DNA of 5,524 nt from Candidatus Heimdallarchaeota archaeon (GTDB lineage Archaea; Asgardarchaeota; Heimdallarchaeia; JABLTI01), in contig JAGMDP010000274.1 of NCBI GenBank assembly GCA_023128635.1, positions 1 to 5,524 of the forward strand, given 5' to 3'. Of the stretch, positions 1 through 5,524 are shown in pieces (position 1 is the first letter of the stretch; the number at the start of each line of letters is the position of its first letter). A model generated the notes under the pieces. That model was not told where the DNA came from and ran no database searches. It saw only the letters and a list, made by a program, of their open reading frames with translations. Both the position numbers and the translations under genes were made by a program.

Positions 1-2063
1 GTGCCATAAACATTAGTCTCCAGGTAATCAGCAACAGCATCATTGTCACTGTCAAATCCAACAACATATACGCTTGAAATTAAGGGCATGAAGATTAAGT
101 CATCTTTTATTATTGGTACATTCGTCATATCATAATACTCGAACTGAGTGGAAGTGAATTGTCCATAAAGGTCAATATTATATGATGCATCTAACTCCCA
201 CAATTGGAATTCTTCATCTCTGGTTAGGAAGCACAGTAGATTATCCTTTATCGTAAAATGATAGATTCTATCGTCTATAGTAATATATGAAACCAGAACA
301 GGATTAGTAATATTTCCTAGATCATAAATGTAAAACTCTGTAGGATAAATATTCTGAATAAATAAGAAAGACCCATTTACTATGATTTTTGAAGGCGATT
401 CCGTTAAATTAATTTTAGAAATTGTTTCAGGGGATAATGGATTAGTCACATTAATAATTTCAAAGGAATAATCTCCAGATGTTCCGGAAGCAACAATGAA
501 GAATTCGTTGTATACTGCAGTTTCGCGAATATAGACATATGTGTTTGAATCGAATAGAAAGGTTGGATTCGTTGGATCAGAGACATTTAGTATTAGATAC
601 TCAGTAAATCTCTCGAGGAAAGCAAGACCATTCTCAACTATAATTCTGTCAATACCATACTTTGTTCCTAAACGAGCTATTATTCCTGGGGATTCCCAGT
701 TAGTGATATTAATGATCAGGAATTCCTCAGTTGGTGAAGTAAAACAATAAATCAAATCATTCTCGTAGTAAGGTTCTCCATATAAGTTTTCAATGAAGAT
801 GTAGGAAACAACTACAGGGTTGAGAATATCGGTAATGTTCAGAATTTTGAAGCCTTGACTATTATATTTCAGTATTGCATAGTCTCCAACAAGATGAATA
901 CCATTGATGTGCCCTGAAAATTCATGTATAATTTTTGTTACATTCGAGTAATCAGAAATATTCAATAAAATAAAGCCAAACAACTCAAGACATATAGTAG
1001 CGATCATTCCATCAACTTGAATCCTAGAAAAGTAAAGATTACCAATGGGGAGTAAATTATCATATGAGGCTAGTAAAGTGATACTATCAGGATTCGAGAC
1101 ATTGTAGATTACGAGTTCTGCGTCTACATCATTAACAACATATGCTAAACCATTCTGAATAGAAAATGAAGCTGAACCAAAAGCACTAATAGAATCCCTC
1201 TTATTGAGCATATAAACATTAGAGATATCCCATATTTCGATTATTTGGTATGATAATAAGTAGAGATAATTGCTCTTTACTATTAAATCATAGAAGGGTT
1301 CGTTTAGCGCTCTGGCAGCAATTGGTGCAGGATTCAGGAGATCGGAGACATCAAAGACTACTAGGATGTCATCTTCTGTAAGACAAAACAAGTAGTCATC
1401 TTGCTTTTCTATTCGACGGTAAATTTTCTCAGCTAAATCTTCGTAGTAACTAATTATATATGGATTCAAGGGGTCACTGAAGTTGTATATCTGGATCCCG
1501 TAAAGCGAACCGGTAGTTGTAAAGTATGCAATTCCATCCTCTAATGTAAAATCTTGAGTATAACTAAGAGGTATTCCGTTTAGTAAAACTGGATTAGATA
1601 AAACACTACAATCCACAATTGAAAAAGAATAACCATAACCTGAACGGAGATAAACAATATCATCTTCAACAATGACTTTGTGGCAATATTGAATACTAGA
1701 AATCTGACTAAGTAATACTGGGTGAGCTGGATCAGACATATTGTAGATAACTAATCCTCTATTAGTTGCCAAGTAAGTTATGTTTCCAACAACAGCTAAA
1801 TCATTGATGTCAGTATAACTTGGAAAATCCCAGCTATCTAAAAGAGACAAATTGCGATAATGAGTATCATTTTCAGCCGTTAAGAGATTATCATAAGACT
1901 GCTTTTCCTCAAGATTCACAAAGTCTTGTTGATTTTCATTTTCAGTTTCTTTTGAATTATTGAATGATTCCTTATCAAAAGCCAAAGATGTTGTATGGAG
2001 TAATCCAGAGATTACTATCATTAAACAAAAGATAAATACCCATACATTGCCAGCTCTTTTCAT
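1..2063 (-). CDS. Secreted LVIVD-repeat beta-propeller protein, C-terminus cut by window edge
   Basis: This is an open frame of 687 codons plus two bases that runs off the left edge without a stop. Residues 1-28 form a signal peptide (MKRAGNVWVF, then a hydrophobic stretch). A polar, Glu/Asn-rich linker follows to about residue 70. From about residue 80 to 637 there are 13 repeats whose core resembles LVIYNVSDPxxPxLLS, starting near residues 103, 147, 190, 234, 275, 317, 364, 405, 448, 490, 534, 577 and 619. This is the LVIVD family pattern, a beta-propeller blade found in extracellular proteins. At residues 671-682 an Asp-rich loop (DSDNDAVADYLE) looks like a thrombospondin type 3 calcium site. 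The missing C-terminus may hold more such loops and a membrane anchor; this is inferred from similar proteins. The role is probably extracellular binding or scaffolding; no catalytic motif is visible. I chose the ATG at 2063 because it starts directly on the signal peptide. An in-frame ATG at 2078 would add MDWVR and cannot be excluded; neither has a well-spaced Shine-Dalgarno sequence. Confidence 0.87.
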   Translation of the reverse strand, partial: MKRAGNVWVFIFCLMIVISGLLHTTSLAFDKESFNNSKETENENQQDFVNLEEKQSYDNLLTAENDTHYRNLSLLDSWDFPSYTDINDLAVVGNITYLATNRGLVIYNMSDPAHPVLLSQISSIQYCHKVIVEDDIVYLRSGYGYSFSIVDCSVLSNPVLLNGIPLSYTQDFTLEDGIAYFTTTGSLYGIQIYNFSDPLNPYIISYYEDLAEKIYRRIEKQDDYLFCLTEDDILVVFDVSDLLNPAPIAARALNEPFYDLIVKSNYLYLLSYQIIEIWDISNVYMLNKRDSISAFGSASFSIQNGLAYVVNDVDAELVIYNVSNPDSITLLASYDNLLPIGNLYFSRIQVDGMIATICLELFGFILLNISDYSNVTKIIHEFSGHINGIHLVGDYAILKYNSQGFKILNITDILNPVVVSYIFIENLYGEPYYENDLIYCFTSPTEEFLIINITNWESPGIIARLGTKYGIDRIIVENGLAFLERFTEYLILNVSDPTNPTFLFDSNTYVYIRETAVYNEFFIVASGTSGDYSFEIINVTNPLSPETISKINLTESPSKIIVNGSFLFIQNIYPTEFYIYDLGNITNPVLVSYITIDDRIYHFTIKDNLLCFLTRDEEFQLWELDASYNIDLYGQFTSTQFEYYDMTNVPIIKDDLIFMPLISSVYVVGFDSDNDAVADYLETNVYG
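18..53 (-). other. Thrombospondin type 3-like calcium-binding loop (coding)
   Basis: Codons 671-682 of the propeller protein encode DSDNDAVADYLE, followed by TNVYGT at the window edge. The DxDxDxxxDxxE spacing with a following YGT is the usual look of type 3 repeat calcium loops in archaeal and bacterial surface proteins. The usual Gly after the third Asp is replaced by Ala. Only one loop is visible before the edge. Confidence 0.6.
153..1757 (-). repeat. 13 tandem LVIVD-type propeller repeats (coding)
   Basis: Within the secreted protein, 13 degenerate repeats follow one another at 41-47 residues (mostly 42-44), covering about residues 103-637. Each has two or three hydrophobic residues, then N/D-x-S/T, an acidic or Asn residue, often Pro, then a hydrophobic strand. 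Examples are LVIYNVSNP, FKILNITDILNP and LILNVSDPTNP. The DNA itself is not visibly repetitive, so the array is old and diverged. Thirteen motifs fit two propellers of six or seven blades each (inference). Confidence 0.8.
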
Positions 2064-2187
2064 TCTCACCCAATCCATCTTCCGTCAAGGTTTTACTAGG
2101 TAAGCTAAAAACCTATTATCAAGATGATTTCCTAGCTATAATTGGGTAAAAGGTTTAAAATAAATTTGGTTGCTTTTGAACTTCCGT
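2064..2187 (-). promoter_or_regulatory. Intergenic region with possible archaeal promoter for the propeller gene
   Basis: This non-coding gap lies between the TatD stop and the propeller-protein start. Read on the minus strand, ACCAAATTTATTTTAAACC at about 2151-2169 resembles a BRE plus TATA box. It would place transcription start near 2135 and leave a leader of roughly 60-75 nt. The same stretch contains two TTTT runs (minus strand) that could also end transcription of the upstream operon. A short inverted repeat (TAGGT at 2097-2101 and ACCTA at 2111-2115) lies in the presumed leader. All of this is inferred from base composition and spacing. Confidence 0.3.
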
Positions 2188-3011
2188 TTAAACGAGTAAA
2201 TTGTAGTATGGCTTCATTAATTTGTCGTCTTGTATTAATCGTTCAAAGTTTTCATTGGTAGATTCCACTAGTTCCTCGTTTGGAGTTCCACGAACAGTAG
2301 CGATTTTTGTTATCATAGTGAAAAGGTAGTCCGGCATGCTTCGCGGAGCACCTTCCGGAGGATTCGGTTCAGTTCTGCAAGGACCATCTGTTTCGATTAG
2401 TAAACGATCTGAAGGTATTTTCTCTACGATTTTTTGAAATAATTTCCAATCATCTTCTGTCATTTCTTGTTTGAAAGCATCTAAAATCATGTTTCCACCG
2501 ACAGAGAAATAACACCCAGTATCAAGTAGTTTCTTCATTGTCTCGAGTGAACCTTTGTACCCATGAATAATCACTTTTGTTAAGGAGAATTTCTTGATTA
2601 ACTCATAGCCTTGTGCCTCAGCACCATCAAGGTGGAGAACGACTAATTTGTCTTGATCTCTTGCTTTTGCGAAAAAGTGTTCCAGAAGTGTGTATTGGCA
2701 TGATATTGTGATTCATCTTCCAAGTAGTAATGATCTAATCCAATCTCACCAAATGCTATGGCCTGATCAAATAAATCATCTAACTCTTCCAACTTGTTCA
2801 AGTATTCATGAGCGACTTGTGGATGAATACCAAAGCAAGGTAAAACATACTTGCTTTTGGTAGCAATCTCGAGTGTTTGTTGGTAAGAATCGGGGTCAGT
2901 GGAACTCGAAACCACCAAGATTTTGTGTTCATCCAGTATCGCTAAAGCTTGCTCAAGAGCGCCCTCATAACGATTATACACATTAGTATGGAAGTGGGAG
3001 TCAAGAAACAC
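2188..3011 (-). pseudogene. TatD-family metal-dependent hydrolase (deoxyribonuclease-like), broken by a one-base frameshift
   Basis: TatD proteins are cytosolic TIM-barrel metallohydrolases with 3'-5' exonuclease/DNase activity. The frame starting at 3011 ends at a TAG at 2643-2645. The rest of the protein lies in another frame that is open from 2712 to the stop at 2188-2190. Joining them near 2697-2699, after ESQYHA and before QYTLLEHFF, as if one base were missing, gives 274 residues, about the normal family length. All expected metal ligands are present in order: HxH at residues 6 and 8, Glu89 in GEIGLD, His127 in VVLH, His150 in IIHGYKGS and Asp209 in IETDGP. The helix between GEIGLD and VVLH then has the usual length. 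The start is GTG, supported by GAGG 9 nt upstream and by only 4 nt separating it from the previous stop. The intact motifs suggest a sequencing or assembly error, or a very recent mutation, rather than an old pseudogene. HGYKGS replaces the usual HCFSGS, so this is a divergent subgroup. Confidence 0.85.
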
Positions 3012-3015
3012 AGTT

Positions 3016-3339
3016 CTAATCCTCTAGTTGTTCTAATTTAAAGACAACTGGACGAATACCATCAGTGCAGCAAGAATACATGAAAGGTTTATCCACCCAA
3101 GGTTCATGATCGCCGCCTAAAGAAAGCACTCTCACATCAGAGAAGATATCTTTCCAAGCATACGAACAGAATCCTTCAGGACAACGGACTCTTTTATCTA
3201 CTATGAATTCATCCCCGTCCTTGAATGCGCCACAAACAGTGTATCTCTCACTGTTTGCTCTTACAGGAACTTTTCCATCAAAAACATGCTCTGGAGTTAC
3301 TCGTTTTACAACGGTTAATTTTACTCTATGTCTAACCAT
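3016..3339 (-). CDS. TIGR04076 family protein (function unknown, Cys-rich)
   Basis: This 107-residue soluble protein matches the small TIGR04076 family as I recall it: an N-terminal VKLTVVKR strand, then a Cys followed by FKDGDEFIVD (residues 39-48), CPEGFCSYAWKDI (53-65), a GG pair (75-76) and CCTDGIRPVVFKLE near the C-terminus (90-103). Five cysteines (36, 53, 58, 90, 91) sit in the conserved blocks. They could bind a metal or act in redox chemistry, but no function is established and none is claimed here. There is no signal peptide or membrane segment. I chose the ATG at 3339 because GAGG lies 9 nt upstream; an in-frame TTG at 3354 would add MRNET, but that TTG overlaps the GAGG. The gene is followed after 4 nt by the TatD-family gene, with the same ribosome-binding spacing, so the two are very probably one operon. 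Confidence 0.87.
   Translation of the reverse strand: MVRHRVKLTVVKRVTPEHVFDGKVPVRANSERYTVCGAFKDGDEFIVDKRVRCPEGFCSYAWKDIFSDVRVLSLGGDHEPWVDKPFMYSCCTDGIRPVVFKLEQLED
3021..3024 (-). promoter_or_regulatory. Ribosome binding site for the TatD-family gene
   Basis: GAGG on the minus strand lies 9 nt before the GTG at 3011, inside the last codons of the upstream gene. It decides the GTG start, because no ATG is available before the HFH metal motif. Confidence 0.6.
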
Positions 3340-3348
3340 AGTCTCATT

Positions 3349-3352
3349 CCTC
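3349..3352 (-). promoter_or_regulatory. Ribosome binding site for the TIGR04076 gene
   Basis: GAGG on the minus strand is 9 nt before the ATG at 3339. It favours this ATG over the in-frame TTG at 3354. Confidence 0.6.
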
Positions 3353-3380
3353 AATTGATTATTGGTCCGTATTCTTCTTT

Positions 3381-3393
3381 GTAATTAAAAAGG
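3381..3393 (-). promoter_or_regulatory. Possible TATA box of the TIGR04076-TatD operon
   Basis: CCTTTTTAATTAC on the minus strand is an A/T-rich box about 48 nt before the ATG at 3339. That would give a leader of roughly 20 nt with the usual archaeal TATA-to-start spacing. A second A/T-rich stretch (CTTTATTATCC, near 3407-3417) is an alternative. The call rests on composition and position only. Confidence 0.3.
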
Positions 3394-3452
3394 CACTCAA
3401 AGCTTAGGATAATAAAGTGAAGGAAGTTTCAGAGTAAAACTCAAGGAAATTG

Positions 3453-3488
3453 ATTAAAATACTAAATTAAATACTAGAATAAATACTT
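3453..3488 (+). repeat. Three phased 12-bp tandem repeats in the divergent promoter region
   Basis: ATTAAAATACTA, AATTAAATACTA and GAATAAATACTT follow each other without gaps, so the core AAATACT recurs at 3457, 3469 and 3481, exactly 12 bp apart. The array ends 32 nt before the ATG of the NosD-like gene. It covers the place where its TATA box and transcription start are expected (TATA about 25 bp before the start site). The repeats may be tandem sites for a regulator or alternative TATA boxes. A small inverted repeat, GAGT-AAA-ACTC, lies just upstream at 3432-3442. Function is inferred. Confidence 0.5.
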
Positions 3489-3520
3489 CCCAAGCCTAAA
3501 GATGAAAATTGTGATTGATC

Positions 3521-4675
3521 ATGAAGAGGAAAAATTTGGAGTTATCAGTGATGCTTATTCTAGTAGTAATCCAAATACCTGTAACACAATTTGATTCTAT
3601 AATTGAAACTGAAGGAACAGCAACTCAAAACAATCTACCGCTAATACTACAAGCTGAATTTGATCCTTTAGATGCTGAAATATTCATTGACTCAGATTCT
3701 GTTCTTGAGGGGTTTGGGTTTCCAGGCAATGGAACAGAAAATAATCCCTATCGAATTGAAAATTATATCATTGATACCTACAAGCTATTTGGTATTCTAG
3801 TTGTGAATACAACAAAGCATGTGATTGTTCGTAACAATAGTGTCTCTGCAAGTTACACTGCCTTGAAAGCGGAATTCAATGCTCCGGGCACAATTTCGTT
3901 TCATAGCAATACATGTCACAATAGTACTATTGGGATGTGTGTCAAGTATACAGCCGATATACATGTGCAAAACAATACTTATTTTGACAATAACTACGGA
4001 ATGACCTTTAGCAGTGTGCAATTCTTGGAGATAGAGAAAAATGCTGTTTTTGATAATGAGAAAGGAATAAACATGGAGAACAATAATTCGTATTCATTTG
4101 TTCGATACAATAATCTCTGGGGTAATGAAGAAGCTTTACTCGTGATAAATACTCGAGATGTTCTGATAGAAAACAATACAGTCAGAAATAATGATTTGGG
4201 GATAATACTCAGAACAATGAATTCTAACATTCCAACTGTGAATTGCACTATTGTCTATAACTTGCTGGAAAACAACACTGGGTACGGAGTGACGATTCCA
4301 ACATTCTACGAGCATAGATGGACAGAAGAAAATAGTATACACCACAACACATTTGCTAATAATAATGATAAAGGAAAAAAAGAAGCACTAGATGATGGAG
4401 TCAATAATGATTGGGATGATGGAATTAATACTGGAAATTACTGGTCTGATTGGTGGGGAATAGGAGCATACAATATAGAAGGTATAGCGAAAAGCAAAGA
4501 CAGCTACCCGTTAAATGATCCAATACATGAGGTTACTACAAAAATTCCTGGTATTTTCAAGGGGAGAATCATAATATTTGTAGTATTTGCTCCGATTCTA
4601 TTAGGCGGATACATATTCGTTCAAACACGGAAGAGGAGAACTAAGATTAAGGAAAATGAGGAGAAGAGAGAGTAA
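3521..4675 (+). CDS. Secreted, membrane-anchored NosD-like right-handed beta-helix protein
   Basis: The protein has 384 residues. Residues 1-23 are a signal peptide (MKRKNLELSV plus a hydrophobic run). Residues 55-84 carry the entry motif IDSD...GFGFPGNGTENNPYRIENYIID, typical of archaeal NosD-like proteins. Residues 88-280 contain parallel beta-helix coils rich in Asn, such as VIVRNNSVS, IHVQNNTYFDNNYG and VLIENNTVRNNDLGIIL. The exit motif DWDDGINTGNYWSDWWGIG (297-315) is followed by a DSYPL motif near 327-331. A transmembrane helix spans about 350-367, followed by a basic cytoplasmic tail (TRKRRTKIK). The predicted place is the outer face of the membrane, with binding or polysaccharide-related roles typical of the fold; no catalytic residues can be assigned. 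There are many N-x-S/T sequons. The ATG at 3521 starts directly on the signal peptide; an in-frame TTG at 3515 would add two residues. The gene overlaps the next one by one base. Confidence 0.88.
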   Translation: MKRKNLELSVMLILVVIQIPVTQFDSIIETEGTATQNNLPLILQAEFDPLDAEIFIDSDSVLEGFGFPGNGTENNPYRIENYIIDTYKLFGILVVNTTKHVIVRNNSVSASYTALKAEFNAPGTISFHSNTCHNSTIGMCVKYTADIHVQNNTYFDNNYGMTFSSVQFLEIEKNAVFDNEKGINMENNNSYSFVRYNNLWGNEEALLVINTRDVLIENNTVRNNDLGIILRTMNSNIPTVNCTIVYNLLENNTGYGVTIPTFYEHRWTEENSIHHNTFANNNDKGKKEALDDGVNNDWDDGINTGNYWSDWWGIGAYNIEGIAKSKDSYPLNDPIHEVTTKIPGIFKGRIIIFVVFAPILLGGYIFVQTRKRRTKIKENEEKRE

Positions 4676-4773
4676 TGGAATTTATCATAATAATACCCTT
4701 ACTTATTATTGCTTACGTGCTAATAGATTTAAGAAGAGTAAGAAGAAAAAGCGAAAAAGAAGGAGAAAAGTGA
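4675..4773 (+). CDS. Small single-pass membrane protein (32 aa)
   Basis: The ATG shares its A with the stop of the NosD-like gene (TAATG), so translation is probably coupled. The product has 32 residues. A hydrophobic span (residues 2-17, rich in Ile, Leu and Val) is followed by LRRVRRKSEKEGEK. By the positive-inside rule the C-terminal tail faces the cytoplasm. The same layout, one helix then a basic, Lys/Glu-rich tail, ends the NosD-like protein just upstream. Five bases separate its stop from the next ATG. I recognise no family and assign no function. Evidence that it is a real gene is the overlap start, the tight fit between two clear genes and the membrane-protein composition. It is short enough that chance cannot be ruled out. 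Confidence 0.55.
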   Translation: MEFIIIIPLLIIAYVLIDLRRVRRKSEKEGEK

Positions 4774-4778
4774 AGAAA

Positions 4779-5524
4779 ATGTCAAAAATTGGTACTTATA
4801 AAGAAAAACCCTTTCCTAAGTCTCGAGAAATTATTATAGAATCCGTTGAAGCCGGTAAACGGATGAATCATGTAATAGGGATGTTCGAGCTTGATGTAAC
4901 TAAAGGTCGAGAGATTATTCGAAAATATAAAGAAAAAACTGGAGAACAACTGTCTTTTACTGCTTGGATGATAAAATGCATTGGTCAAGCTGTTGGCGAA
5001 CAAAAACAACTTCATGCTTTAAGAAAAGGTAGGCGAAAAATCATCATCTTTGATGACGTTCATATCAGATGTAATATTGAGAAAATGATTGATGGAGTAA
5101 GGACAATTTCAATTCATATTGTTAGAAAAGCCAATGAGAAAAGTTTTCGAGAAATACATGATGAAATCCGGAGAGCCCAAGGACAAGAAAATGAGACTGG
5201 AAAAACTCAACCAGGAAAAAGGAAAAAATCCCTTAAAGGTCCAAATCTGTTAGTTTCCTTGCCCAAATTTATTAGAAGAATTATCTGGTGGAAGTTAAGG
5301 AAGGATCCATTCTACATACAAAAAAACCTTGGTACTGTCGGGGTGACTTCATTAGGATCTATGTTCAAGAATAGGCCAGGATGGGGAATCACTAGTAGTC
5401 CACATACGCTGAGCATAGCTTTAGGATCCATTGCAGAAAAACCCGGAGTAGTAAATAAAAAAATCCTAATTCGAGAATATCTTAGTATGACTGTTATGTT
5501 TAACCATGACGTTGTAGATGGTGC
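4779..5524 (+). CDS. Stand-alone 2-oxoacid dehydrogenase E2-type acyltransferase catalytic domain, C-terminus cut by window edge
   Basis: The open frame of 248 codons plus two bases runs off the right edge. It matches the chloramphenicol acetyltransferase-like catalytic domain of lipoate acyltransferases (E2). Supporting segments are LSFTAWMIKCIGQAV (residues 58-72), FDDVHIRCNIEKM (91-103), LGTVGVTSLGSMF (184-196), GWGITSSPHTLSIALGSIAEKP (201-222) and the active-site motif FNHDVVDGA at 241-249, with the catalytic His243 and Asp247. The usual N-terminal lipoyl and E1/E3-binding domains are absent; the protein starts with a short basic leader and goes straight into the catalytic fold. An extra basic segment at 140-180 (GKRKKSLKGP, KFIRRIIWWKLRK) is a feature I associate with the stand-alone subfamily. 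The substrate is unknown, and a role in a classical dehydrogenase complex is doubtful without a lipoyl domain. GTGA lies 5 nt before the ATG and AGGAG 13 nt before. The gene is tightly packed behind the small membrane protein. Confidence 0.85.
   Translation, partial: MSKIGTYKEKPFPKSREIIIESVEAGKRMNHVIGMFELDVTKGREIIRKYKEKTGEQLSFTAWMIKCIGQAVGEQKQLHALRKGRRKIIIFDDVHIRCNIEKMIDGVRTISIHIVRKANEKSFREIHDEIRRAQGQENETGKTQPGKRKKSLKGPNLLVSLPKFIRRIIWWKLRKDPFYIQKNLGTVGVTSLGSMFKNRPGWGITSSPHTLSIALGSIAEKPGVVNKKILIREYLSMTVMFNHDVVDG

Noticed and set aside
541..750. 69-codon plus-strand open frame
   Set aside because: It lies antisense inside the propeller-protein gene, has no recognisable protein features, and the opposite strand carries the clear repeat pattern.
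2097..2115. Inverted repeat TAGGT/ACCTA in the leader of the propeller gene
   Set aside because: A 5-bp stem with a 9-nt loop is expected by chance and is not followed by a T run, so it is not called as a terminator or riboswitch.
2690..2705. Programmed frameshift in the TatD-family gene
   Set aside because: No X-XXY-YYZ slippery site, internal Shine-Dalgarno stimulator or strong hairpin is visible near the junction.
3502..3594. 30-codon plus-strand frame starting ATGAAAATTGTGATT, overlapping the start of the NosD-like gene
   Set aside because: It is out of frame with the gene, ends inside it, and has no ribosome binding site or protein-like pattern. A leader peptide is possible but unsupported.
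3797..4345. Three minus-strand open frames of 69-84 codons
   Set aside because: They overlap each other and lie antisense to the NosD-like gene, whose frame has signal peptide, beta-helix motifs and anchor.
4782..5015. 77-codon minus-strand open frame
   Set aside because: It is antisense to the acyltransferase domain, which is well supported by motifs. Its Phe/Ser/Leu-rich composition is typical of an antisense shadow of a Lys/Glu-rich gene.

Overview
The window is AT-rich and gene-dense and most likely comes from an archaeon. Two extracellular protein families support this: an LVIVD-type beta-propeller repeat protein, and a NosD-like beta-helix protein with a GFPGNGTENNPY entry motif and a GNYWSD exit motif. 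Both styles are common in archaeal, notably Asgard, surface proteomes. TATA-like boxes lie upstream of genes, and N-glycosylation sequons are abundant in both secreted proteins. The Asgard placement is an inference from protein style; no rRNA or lineage marker is present.

Left part, minus strand. Positions 1-2063 hold a large secreted protein that runs off the left edge. It has a signal peptide, 13 LVIVD-type propeller repeats of about 43 residues, and the start of a thrombospondin-type-3-like calcium loop. It has its own 109-155 nt upstream region. Upstream of that lies a two-gene minus-strand operon at 3339-2188. The first gene is a small Cys-rich protein of the TIGR04076 family. The second is a TatD-family metal-dependent hydrolase whose reading frame is broken by one base near 2697-2699, although all its metal ligands are intact. 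Both genes use the same GAGG Shine-Dalgarno sequence, each 9 nt before the start codon.

A divergent intergenic region (3340-3520) separates this operon from a plus-strand operon. It carries three perfectly phased 12-bp tandem repeats with AAATACT cores, close to the expected promoter position of the plus-strand operon.

Right part, plus strand. Three tightly packed genes follow. The first is a membrane-anchored NosD-like beta-helix surface protein (3521-4675). The second is a 32-residue single-span membrane microprotein whose ATG overlaps the preceding stop (4675-4773). The third is a stand-alone 2-oxoacid dehydrogenase E2-type acyltransferase catalytic domain without a lipoyl domain, which runs off the right edge (4779-5524).

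The gene packing implies co-transcription of a surface protein, a microprotein and a cytosolic acyltransferase-like enzyme, but no shared pathway can be demonstrated from the sequence. I see no RNA genes, CRISPR arrays, insertion sequences or attachment sites.
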